NCBI GenBank assembly: GCA_025356715.1
Contig: JANXRU010000263.1
Span: 1-21,560 of the forward strand
Reading direction: 5' to 3'
DNA length: 21,560 bases
DNA from: Bacteroidota bacterium
Lineage (GTDB): Bacteria > Bacteroidota > Bacteroidia > B-17B0 > B-17BO
Made by a program: the position numbers and the translations under genes. Numbering within the stretch: position 1 is the stretch's first letter; each line of letters begins with the position of its first letter. The notes beneath the pieces are model-generated. The model was given only the letters and a program-made list of their open reading frames with translations. It searched no databases and was not told the origin of the DNA. Below are positions 10,601 through 16,433 of the stretch, piece by piece.

Positions 10601-11128
10601 GTTTATCATTCCGTCAGCTGCGCCTACACCATTTATTGGAGCACCATAAACACCGCCCGGATTATTTGCTAAAATACTTTGAGCATTACCTAATGAGCCA
10701 TCAGCATCCTGAGATTCGATTACGCCCACCTTGCCAACAGCAGTACCGCCTGTTGTTAACCAAGAATCGATCATTACAGTGTTTTTTCTTACATTTAATG
10801 TGCTTGTAGCTTGGGCCCCAACAACAACACCGTTATTAGGATCGTTGTAAAAAGTTGAAGTGGTTGTAATTTTTAAATTATGGAAAGAATTTCCTTTTAA
10901 TAAAGAAAATTTCCAACCTGCAGCCATATCAACATAAACTCTATATGTTATAGACTGTCCAGCGATTAATGCGGTAGTTGCTCCATTGGCGGTTGCATTT
11001 GCTACATCAGCAGCGTTTGCTACATAGTATTTTTCAACTATGATTCCATCAATACCCTGAGCTTGTGAATAAGAGCTACATAATGCTAGTCCTAATCCGA
11101 GTATTATTTTTTTGGTTTGTGTTTTCAT
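7694..11128 (-). CDS. Multidomain secreted protein: VEKYY domain, Ig-like x3, cohesin/dockerin-like modules, T9SS type A
   Basis: Secreted protein of 1144 residues. Order: signal peptide 1-23; the recurrent 'VEKYY' domain about 25-270 (VEKYYVANAADV, TYRVYVDM, NTVMIDSWLT, GQFTTDG); three bacterial Ig-like domains of the Big_7 type about 274-362, 366-452 and 455-543 (each with SVQFFVDG/VEFFV and TATDNxG motifs); a cohesin-like segment about 550-680; a dockerin-type calcium loop at 803-814 (DVNIDGYVSAGD); a second such loop at 914-925 (DVNGSFQSIAND, one acidic position replaced by serine); a cohesin-like domain about 935-1050; and a type A sorting domain about 1064-1144 (SVYPNPTNG). The sorting domain predicts outer-surface attachment. 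Ligand and function are unknown. It stands alone as a transcription unit, with a 357-bp leader region holding two fold-back repeats and a terminator after the stop. Ig and cohesin assignments are by motif, not by profile search. Confidence 0.92.
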   Translation of the reverse strand: MKTQTKKIILGLGLALCSSYSQAQGIDGIIVEKYYVANAADVANATANGATTALIAGQSITYRVYVDMAAGWKFSLLKGNSFHNLKITTTSTFYNDPNNGVVVGAQATSTLNVRKNTVMIDSWLTTGGTAVGKVGVIESQDADGSLGNAQSILANNPGGVYGAPINGVGAADGMINGTTVAPTVLGFGTATDLFDQTPGGSFLVNNGAMSALGGALGYGPNNTMLLGQFTTDGVFGFELNIQLINPSGTAVEYVASNPQAGETVFAGLTLAPNNPPTVSVTSPLNGANVITGSAVSITANAADIDGTVSSVQFFVDGTSIGTDNSSPYTASYTATVGSHTITAKATDNIGDFTTSSNVVINVANNQAPTVTISSPTTAVVADVVTFTSNASDVDGTISQVEFFVDNISIGIDNSTPFTKNWSAIVGSHSIKATATDNLGATSTSSIANINVVNNIPPTAAITLPLNGAAFTAPQLVTINASATDADGTVTQVEFFVNNASIGTDLTSPYTYTWTSVIGAANITVKSTDDKGAVTTSAILALTIADPNALPYSIGSIKQTCLQSAFCLPVAAATTYSVNDVIGYDITLNYDKTKVTPTGTITVNNALINPTYVDISNVIDAVNGIINISAYFNANAPASAEFNGVGNIFCVEFTKNGTFNSVDTAIFSISSLQESYFTGVSTKLVSNGKYTTYKDSLFNASLKFWANGSPISYNSANPNDYLITNVFGSNSSCVTNTLVAVQPALDGKFTYNILNGGNVSIQRDVLGTTSIQSVVNGFDALLGRKLLLNDPTFIPSVYQIVALDVNIDGYVSAGDVSQINQRAVLAIPEFKQAWNYSTSGVSNGQKSKDWLFIDSLRVINNPAYTISGTFPLNNLIGYSKSKVPSVPFCLPVTVTGLGTCPLITSEVYRGVMLGDVNGSFQSIANDGLIKRTTNNGDKVVFDLSKAIINGSSVDVPVYAVSATPVNALDFSLKYDNSNLAFNNVANYASTTEALSHLNSNDQTLRFTSNSLTPFNVSQSVVSIRFDMADGMINATDLNSLVGYLNGEEVNVEVINMNTVGINNLTSNSKEVSVYPNPTNGILNIVAIEDCTVQLLDVAGKQVLLQTSINANETQSINVDQFANGVYFLRIFNNNFITNKKVILNK

Positions 11129-11179
11129 TTTTTTGATTTGTGAGTGTGGTTGTGGTTTAAATTGTTTTTTGATAAAAAA

Positions 11180-11310
11180 TTACGCAATAGTATCCTAAAC
11201 ACTAATCTTTTTGTTTTAAGAGTAGGGGTTGTGGTTAAATCTAAAAAACCTAAATAACTTCGTGTTACTTTAAACTAAATAGAAAAGATTTAGATAATAG
11301 TATTGTGTAG
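11180..11310. repeat. 131-bp fold-back element, copy 1
   Basis: AT-rich element with imperfect terminal inverted repeats. The left end reads TTACGCAATAGTATCC and the right end, read in complement, CTACACAATACTATTATC. It also contains an internal hairpin (CTAATCTT against AAGAGTAG, one mismatch). It is repeated 164 bp further on with one small compensated indel and roughly four-fifths or more identity. It lies between the beta-helix-like gene stop and the start of the 1144-residue protein gene, in the leader region of the latter. No ORF is present. It could be a MITE-like element, a structured RNA or a duplicated regulatory region. Confidence 0.75.
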
Positions 11311-11343
11311 TCTGTGATTTAATTTTTTTATGTAGAGAAAAAT

Positions 11344-11474
11344 TTACTTAATAGTATCCTAAACTCTATTCTTTTAGTTTAAGAATAGGTATTATTTGTT
11401 AAAACTAAAAAACCTAAATAACTTATTGTTACTTTATACTAAATAGAACAGGTTTAGGTATTACTATTGTGTAA
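11344..11474. repeat. 131-bp fold-back element, copy 2
   Basis: Second copy of the preceding element, same length, separated from it by a 33-bp AT-rich spacer. Its terminal inverted repeats are better preserved: the left end TTACTTAATAGTATCC and the complement of the right end TTACACAATAGTAATACC match except for two substitutions and a two-base gap. The internal hairpin is perfect (CTATTCTT / AAGAATAG with a seven-base loop). The copy ends 11 bp past the stop of the 582-residue gene, so it would also lie in that transcript's 3' end and could help terminate it. Confidence 0.75.
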
Positions 11475-11485
11475 TGAGATTATAA

Positions 11486-13234
11486 CTAGTTACAAGTACT
11501 TCCAAAAGCAGGGGCAAATATTGAGAAATCATCAACATCTGTATCGCCATCTTTATCAAGATCAGTAGGGCAAGAAACTAATCCTTGAGTAGCACCTAAA
11601 AATGCAGAGTACGACCAAGTTGACAACCAGTTATCGCCAGTTGAAGCAAAAGCTCCTCTATAAGATACTGGAACAAAAAATCCATCTACTGGTGCAACTG
11701 GACAACCAGCTGTAGATAAAGCAGGATTTGGAATAACATCATTTTTTACTGAAAATTGATTGTTAGCAGTATTTACAGTAAAATTATAATTAAATCCAGG
11801 TAATGTATTACCCACTACTACAGTATTTAAATCAGTTGTAGTAAATTGCGTATTGTCACTGGCAACTAATGCTGTCGTTGCAGAACCAATAGTTAAAGGA
11901 TTTGTTACTCCAACAAATGTATTACATTTAACTTTCAAAATTGAAGTACCATTACCGCCAACGTTAGCCCAATTGTGATAAGACTCCGTATTTGGTGTTC
12001 TAGTTCCAGAAATAGCTTGAATTAAATTTAAACCATTTTTGAAATTAGCAAATATAGAATTATAAATTTCTCCACCAGTTGCTTCTTTGGCGTTAATAGC
12101 GGCAATTGAACTGTTATCAGAAGTTAAAACTGTTTTAGCATTTCCAACTATTGTTGCGTTATAAATTACTGGACGAGCCTTAGGCATGTTGTTTGATTTT
12201 CCATCATCAGAGTCAGCTTCAAATCCATTATCAGAATCTTGAGAAAAAGTTAAATCTCCTTTCATTCCAAATAAAAACTGAGCTTTACCTGACCAACCTA
12301 AGTCATAATCAAACATATCATCATTGCCAAATAAACCAGTAACATATTTTATGTTAACTGTTCCGCCAAAAAATTCAATATTATCATCTGCCGACGAAAT
12401 AATTTCTAAATGCTCAATAGTAGTTCCTCTACCAACTGAGCCTAAAGTTAATCCGTTTATTTCAGCGCCAACAGATAATATTGCGCCTGAATGTCTAATT
12501 GATACATATTTTAAAATACCTGAATTATCGTTATCATCAAATGATTGAGAAGATAATTCACCTGGAACAACTAATGCAGATGTATTTACACCATAACGAT
12601 CTTGAGAATTACTAGTTGCAAATCCTTCGATTGTTCCTAAACCATCCGCAACAGCTAATTTGCCTGAGCCGCCAGCAACAAAAGGACCATTTGCAGATAA
12701 ACTTAAATTATTAGTTGCTTTTCCTAAAATTACAACTCCACCCCACATTGCCTTATTTGCAATTGAGTAAGATCCGTCTAATGGATCAGCTTCTGCCGTA
12801 AATACTATTGGACAATCCGCAGAACCATCTGCAATAATTTTTGCACCTCTTTCAATTACTAGTGCAGTTGCTTTAGCAGGGTCAACAGTTAAGGTGCCAG
12901 TAGGAGGTGCTACTCTACCTTTTATAACAGTGCCTGGCTGAATGGTTAAAATATTTCCTGAAGAAATATAAATTTTTTGATCTAAAATATAAGTATTATT
13001 ACATGTTAAACTAACAGAACCGCTTAACTCATAACCAACTGAACCAGCTGTTGTTGTAAGAACTGTTCCTGGCATTGCAGATAATGTTACTGTAGGTCTT
13101 GATGCAACTGGAGGGCAACCACAAGCTGCTCCTAAAGTTGTTTGTGCGAAACTTGGCATCGCTGAAATCATTGCCAGTGTGGCTGTTGTAACTAGTGTTG
13201 AAATTTGTTTTTTTGTTTTCATTTTTGTTTTCAT
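11486..13234 (-). CDS. Secreted beta-helix-like protein with C-terminal dockerin-type calcium loop
   Basis: Secreted protein of 582 residues, function unknown. Signal peptide about 1-31 (MPSFAQ). The region about 75-420 has the repeating pattern of a right-handed parallel beta-helix (ILTIQPGTVIKG, ALVIERGAKIIADG, GGVVILGKA, ILKYVSIRHSG, TIEHLEIISSADDNIEFFGG), with acidic patches such as DDNDNSG, GNDDMFDYD and DSDNGFEADSDDG that could bind cations. I recall this protein type as frequent in Bacteroidota surface proteomes, without an assigned function. The C-terminus (558-569, DLDKDGDTDVDD) is a 12-residue EF/dockerin-type loop with D at positions 1, 3, 5 and 12, followed only by a short helix and C581. 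No T9SS sorting motif is visible, so the mode of surface retention is unclear. Two in-frame ATGs (13234 and 13222) lie in a 12-bp duplication; either is possible, and the second gives the more usual signal peptide. Confidence 0.9.
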   Translation of the reverse strand: MKTKMKTKKQISTLVTTATLAMISAMPSFAQTTLGAACGCPPVASRPTVTLSAMPGTVLTTTAGSVGYELSGSVSLTCNNTYILDQKIYISSGNILTIQPGTVIKGRVAPPTGTLTVDPAKATALVIERGAKIIADGSADCPIVFTAEADPLDGSYSIANKAMWGGVVILGKATNNLSLSANGPFVAGGSGKLAVADGLGTIEGFATSNSQDRYGVNTSALVVPGELSSQSFDDNDNSGILKYVSIRHSGAILSVGAEINGLTLGSVGRGTTIEHLEIISSADDNIEFFGGTVNIKYVTGLFGNDDMFDYDLGWSGKAQFLFGMKGDLTFSQDSDNGFEADSDDGKSNNMPKARPVIYNATIVGNAKTVLTSDNSSIAAINAKEATGGEIYNSIFANFKNGLNLIQAISGTRTPNTESYHNWANVGGNGTSILKVKCNTFVGVTNPLTIGSATTALVASDNTQFTTTDLNTVVVGNTLPGFNYNFTVNTANNQFSVKNDVIPNPALSTAGCPVAPVDGFFVPVSYRGAFASTGDNWLSTWSYSAFLGATQGLVSCPTDLDKDGDTDVDDFSIFAPAFGSTCN

Positions 13235-13261
13235 TTTTGTTTTTTTGATTAGATTAGATTA
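13213..13261 (-). repeat. 12-bp duplication over the start codon and GATTA triplet repeat
   Basis: A 12-bp unit (TTGTTTTCATTT on the plus strand) is tandemly repeated and duplicates the start codon of the 582-residue protein, giving MKTKMKTKKQ. It is followed by GATTA repeated three times at 13247-13261. Slippage here could change the leader, but the duplication itself is in frame. Confidence 0.7.
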
Positions 13262-13618
13262 TTTGGTCCGTTTATATTTAATAGTTTGATTATTGCGATG
13301 CAAATATCATCAGAAGACATCTAAAAAACGGAATCAAATCTTTAAGAAAATCTTATTAAATTTTGATATAAAGGGTAACAAAAGTGTTTTGTTTTAACCT
13401 TAACTTGATTTTTGTACTTTTACATTTACAATCAAATAACCTTAAATAGTATTATTTGGTTTTGTTCAATATAATCAATAAAGCCAACCAATATGCTTCT
13501 AAGTAATTCTACTTGCTAGCAATGAAACCATATTTTTTTAAGATATGTTTGCTAATTTGTTTTTAGAAAACAGTATACTTTACAATTGATTTAAGTGCTA
13601 TTTAATGTTTACGGTAAT
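13235..13618. other. 384-bp intergenic region without a gene
   Basis: AT-rich interval downstream of the six-gene minus-strand array and upstream of the 582-residue gene. It presumably contains the terminator of the former and the promoter of the latter. I see an imperfect hairpin around 13514-13556 (TAGCAA / TTGCTA with inner ATAT pairing) but no T-run after it, no tRNA or other RNA gene, and no ORF with coding character. Confidence 0.5.
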
Positions 13619-14305
13619 TTAAAACGATTTGAATAAACCGAAATTTATACCTAAAGAATACAAATATTTTTTAAGTGGTGTATTAGAAATAGGGGTTATA
13701 GATCTTCTATAAACTGATTCAATTTTAAAAATCCAATTATTTATTAAAGGGAAATCAACTCCTGCACTTGCTAAAACAGACATGTTCATGTTCGAGAACC
13801 CATCATGATTGTAAAAATTATTTTGAACATCATCGCTGGTAAACCCTGTCGTCTGGGTTGTTTTTTCTATCAAGAAAATGTTTCCTGAAATTCCAGCACT
13901 CATAAAAAATTTAATTTTTTTATTGAAAAATCTATAATCAACTTTTAAAGGTATATCTAAGTAATAGTATTTATTATTGTAATTAAAAATAGTTGTCTTA
14001 GATGAATAAATTTGTTTTGTTTTTTCACCTTTATCAGAAAACAAAATACCTGTTGATATACTAATTTTTTTACTCATATTACGTATATAATTAAAACCAA
14101 CAGTATAACCAAACTTGGGAACTTCAATCGAATCAATGCTTTGGAAAATTTGCTCAGAACCAGCGCTTGTTTTTATTGTTCTAAAACAATAATCTGTAGA
14201 AAACGTAAGCCCAATATTATTTTTCTTAAACTTTAAAGAATCAATCGGTTGACTCAATATTATTATAGGAAATAGGAAAGTAATTAATACTAAGTGTTTT
14301 TTCAT
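13619..14305 (-). CDS. Outer-membrane beta-barrel protein (PorT/OMP_b-brl_2-like)
   Basis: Predicted small outer-membrane beta-barrel protein of 228 residues. From the ATG at 14305 it begins MKKHLVLITFLFPIIILSQ, a standard signal peptide. The longest open frame begins at a TTG (14335) inside the previous gene and would add ten positively charged residues before the signal peptide, so the ATG start is preferred; it leaves 13 bases after the upstream stop. The mature part consists of amphipathic strands with turns (GYTVGFNYIRNM, YYYLDIPLKVDYRFF, KFFMSAGISGNIFL, YSLGINFGLFKSF), ends in an aromatic residue as expected for BAM recognition, and has the length of the PF13568-type Bacteroidota porins. 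It is the last gene of the minus-strand array. A specific role is not evident; it may simply travel with the lipoprotein upstream. Confidence 0.82.
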   Translation of the reverse strand: MKKHLVLITFLFPIIILSQPIDSLKFKKNNIGLTFSTDYCFRTIKTSAGSEQIFQSIDSIEVPKFGYTVGFNYIRNMSKKISISTGILFSDKGEKTKQIYSSKTTIFNYNNKYYYLDIPLKVDYRFFNKKIKFFMSAGISGNIFLIEKTTQTTGFTSDDVQNNFYNHDGFSNMNMSVLASAGVDFPLINNWIFKIESVYRRSITPISNTPLKKYLYSLGINFGLFKSF

Positions 14306-14319
14306 GTTGAAGTAATTTT

Positions 14320-15072
14320 TTAATCTTTTACGCAACGAATAGAAAACCCGTAAGTTTTATACGTGTGATATCTAAAAACATTTAAATGGTTGGCAGTAAG
14401 GTTTCTATACCACGCTTCATTATTAAACTCAGACGAAGACCACCAATATCCTGATTTTCCATCTCCTACTAAACCATTAAATAATCGGCAGCCAGCACTT
14501 AAAGCATTAAAACCACTTTCATTTGTGCCAACTGGAATATCTTGTGACTCAGACCATTCAAATGAATTCTTTTCAATTAGTTTATCTCTTTCTTTATCAC
14601 CTCTCCATGAGGTTTTATCTAAATCAGATTGGTTCATTCCTAATGCCTCTTCTAATAATTTCCACTCATCATCTGTAGGTATGTGCCATCCAACCGGTGC
14701 GATTTTTTTTGTGTTATTTATTACAAACCAATTATAATATAAACCATACTTCGCACTATATTGATTAGCATTACAATATGCTCCGTCTGTTTGTTTTGCC
14801 CAAACCGAATCGTTATCGGAATTTTTAACTTCGAAAATATTTGAATTGTCGTTGTACTTTTTTACATGCAAATTTTCAGCCATCCACCATTTATTTCCAA
14901 TTTTGATAGTATTGTAAACATTCCCTTCAATGTCCTCAACCGTTCCGGTCTCATTGACAGCAATTTCTTTTAGTTTTTCTTTTTTACAACTATTTAAAAT
15001 CGCAATAAAAATTAACGACAATAAAATAAATTTCGAAAATTTATTTATAATTTTTTCTTTGAAAGCCATCAT
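14320..15072 (-). CDS. FISUMP-domain lipoprotein
   Basis: Surface or periplasmic lipoprotein of 250 residues. The lipobox is ILNSC with the acylated cysteine at 29, followed by KKEK. Residues about 42-250 form one 'Fibrobacter succinogenes major paralogous domain' (TIGR02145/PF09603): (V/T)EDIEGNVYNTIKIGNKWWMAENL, YGLYYNWF, APVGWHIPTDDEW, a fully spelled FNALSAGCR, YWWSSSEF and FSIRCVKD at the end. This C-type-lectin-related fold is very common in secreted proteins of Bacteroidota and Fibrobacterota; its ligand is generally unknown. The gene starts 19 bp after the preceding stop and is followed after 14 bp by the beta-barrel gene, so it is probably cotranscribed. Two adjacent ATGs (15072 and 15069) are both plausible starts. 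Confidence 0.9.
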   Translation of the reverse strand: MMAFKEKIINKFSKFILLSLIFIAILNSCKKEKLKEIAVNETGTVEDIEGNVYNTIKIGNKWWMAENLHVKKYNDNSNIFEVKNSDNDSVWAKQTDGAYCNANQYSAKYGLYYNWFVINNTKKIAPVGWHIPTDDEWKLLEEALGMNQSDLDKTSWRGDKERDKLIEKNSFEWSESQDIPVGTNESGFNALSAGCRLFNGLVGDGKSGYWWSSSEFNNEAWYRNLTANHLNVFRYHTYKTYGFSIRCVKD

Positions 15073-15091
15073 GATGTACTTAAAATAAATA

Positions 15092-16399
15092 TTAGTTTTT
15101 TATAAATAATTTATTGATAAAAGTTCCACCGAAATCTAAACGAAATAAATACATTCCATTATTTAGATTTACCAAATTAATTTCTTCATTAGTAACTTTA
15201 GATGTTTCTCCTAGATTTTTAGTTAGCAATAAGGTTCCAAAAGTATCATAAATAGAATATTTAATTTCTCTAATATTTCCTGGAAGCGTATTAAGCATCA
15301 TCTTATCCTGACAAGGATTAGGATAAATTTCAAAACCGAAATTATCACCATTTACTAATGGACAAACAGTTGAAATTTCCCTACCTCCGCAAGAGCCAGG
15401 ATAACAACAAATCCCTTTTAAATAATAATTTGCTTTCGGATCATAATTACAAGCCATAGTATCTGTGCACCCAAAAACAATTAAGTTTTTACAAAAACTT
15501 GCATCGCCACAACTAAAATTGTTTTTATATTCCAAATATCTAGGGTCCATACACCCACACTGAGCAGGGTATTTTAATATAGATTTAAATTCCTCTCCCA
15601 ACAAAACTATACTATCGTTAGCAACATACTTTGTGGTGGATATTATTCCTCCGTTTTGTATTTCTACTTCTAGATTTAGTTCAAAAGATAATTCTCCCTT
15701 AGTAGTTAGCTGTGCTATTAATACCTGATTACTATCAGGAATAACTCCTCTGACGCCTGAATTTTTTAATATAGCGGCATTACTTTTAAAAATCGAATTG
15801 ATTTTTGTGGATCCAAAAATTGTTGAGTCTCCGCCTCCTATAGTTATAAATCCTGAGTTAAACCAAGAGGTTGGTGCAGTGCCAGCAATTGTATCCATAC
15901 CATCTGATATAGTAAGAGGGATTCCAACTATTGATGCTGAATTTGTCAGCGAAACATTAGTATTTGAGATTGTCGTACCGTTTCTGTCTTGTGATTTTAG
16001 AATTCCATAATTTGTTTTTCCACCAAATAATTTCGTAGTCTGCCCAATAGTTAACCATGTGTCCAACGCAAATGTCAAATTTTTGTGAGCATTTATATTA
16101 TTAAAATCTTTCGCGAAACTTAGCCCATCCAAATTATTATAAAAAGGTTTAGTGCTAGTAAACTTCAATAAATGATTGGCGTCGCCATATATTGATTTTA
16201 TTTTACTGCCAGGCATTAAATCAATATAAATTCTATAAGTTGTAGTTCCATTTTCTAATGGATTACCTCCTGCTAAATCTATTTCTAAAGAATCAGTATA
16301 ATTAGAAACATAATACGTTTCAATAATTACATTTTCTAATTGAGCATAAGTGTATTTTGAATTAATTAATATGGCAAGAATCAATGTGAGTTTTTTCAT
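15092..16399 (-). CDS. VEKYY-family secreted protein with cysteine-rich module, T9SS type A
   Basis: Secreted protein of 435 residues. Signal peptide 1-20 (YTYAQ). Residues 21-275 are a divergent copy of the recurrent domain: IIETYYVSN, TTYRIYIDLMPGSK, FYNNLDG, ALDTWLTIG, VLIAQLTTKGELSFELN and KYVAND align in order with the other three copies. Residues 281-346 carry ten cysteines in a module containing GCMDPRYLEY and GCTDTMACNYDPKA; the GCTDxxAxNYDPxA type of motif recurs in Bacteroidota surface proteins, and the even cysteine number suggests disulphides. A type A sorting domain occupies about 355-435 (FEIYPNPCQDK), with the threonine of the usual YPNPT replaced by cysteine. Located 34 bp after the TonB receptor and 19 bp before the lipoprotein gene. 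Function unknown; surface location is inferred from the sorting domain. Confidence 0.9.
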   Translation of the reverse strand: MKKLTLILAILINSKYTYAQLENVIIETYYVSNYTDSLEIDLAGGNPLENGTTTYRIYIDLMPGSKIKSIYGDANHLLKFTSTKPFYNNLDGLSFAKDFNNINAHKNLTFALDTWLTIGQTTKLFGGKTNYGILKSQDRNGTTISNTNVSLTNSASIVGIPLTISDGMDTIAGTAPTSWFNSGFITIGGGDSTIFGSTKINSIFKSNAAILKNSGVRGVIPDSNQVLIAQLTTKGELSFELNLEVEIQNGGIISTTKYVANDSIVLLGEEFKSILKYPAQCGCMDPRYLEYKNNFSCGDASFCKNLIVFGCTDTMACNYDPKANYYLKGICCYPGSCGGREISTVCPLVNGDNFGFEIYPNPCQDKMMLNTLPGNIREIKYSIYDTFGTLLLTKNLGETSKVTNEEINLVNLNNGMYLFRLDFGGTFINKLFIKN

Positions 16400-16433
16400 T
16401 TGATTTAATTTGTTTATTTGCGATTATTCTGTT

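Larger units (their letters stand above)
11129..11485. other. 357-bp intergenic leader region of the 1144-residue protein gene
   Basis: The interval holds the two fold-back elements, a 33-bp spacer, and about 50 bp of G/T-rich sequence next to the start codon at 11128 (A/C-rich in the transcript). I see no ORF, no recognisable riboswitch and no clear -33/-7 Bacteroidota promoter. The start has only A-rich sequence in front of it rather than a Shine-Dalgarno site, as is usual in this phylum. Confidence 0.6.

Noticed and set aside
10459..10809. Plus-strand open frame of 116 codons opposite the 1144-residue protein gene
   Set aside because: Antisense shadow of a clearly coding domain; its composition (leucine, histidine, arginine rich) has no protein-like pattern. 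The same applies to the plus-strand frames at 4486, 9171, 9897, 12324, 14390, 15798 and 18886, and the frame at 781 inside the first phosphatase gene.
11180..11474. CRISPR-like array from the repeated sequence
   Set aside because: Only two copies, each 131 bp, with an AT-rich 33-bp spacer and no cas genes; the inverted-repeat ends fit a fold-back element instead.
13514..13556. Terminator for the six-gene minus-strand array
   Set aside because: The inverted repeat is imperfect with bulges and no T-run follows it on the minus strand, so it is mentioned only as a possible structure.
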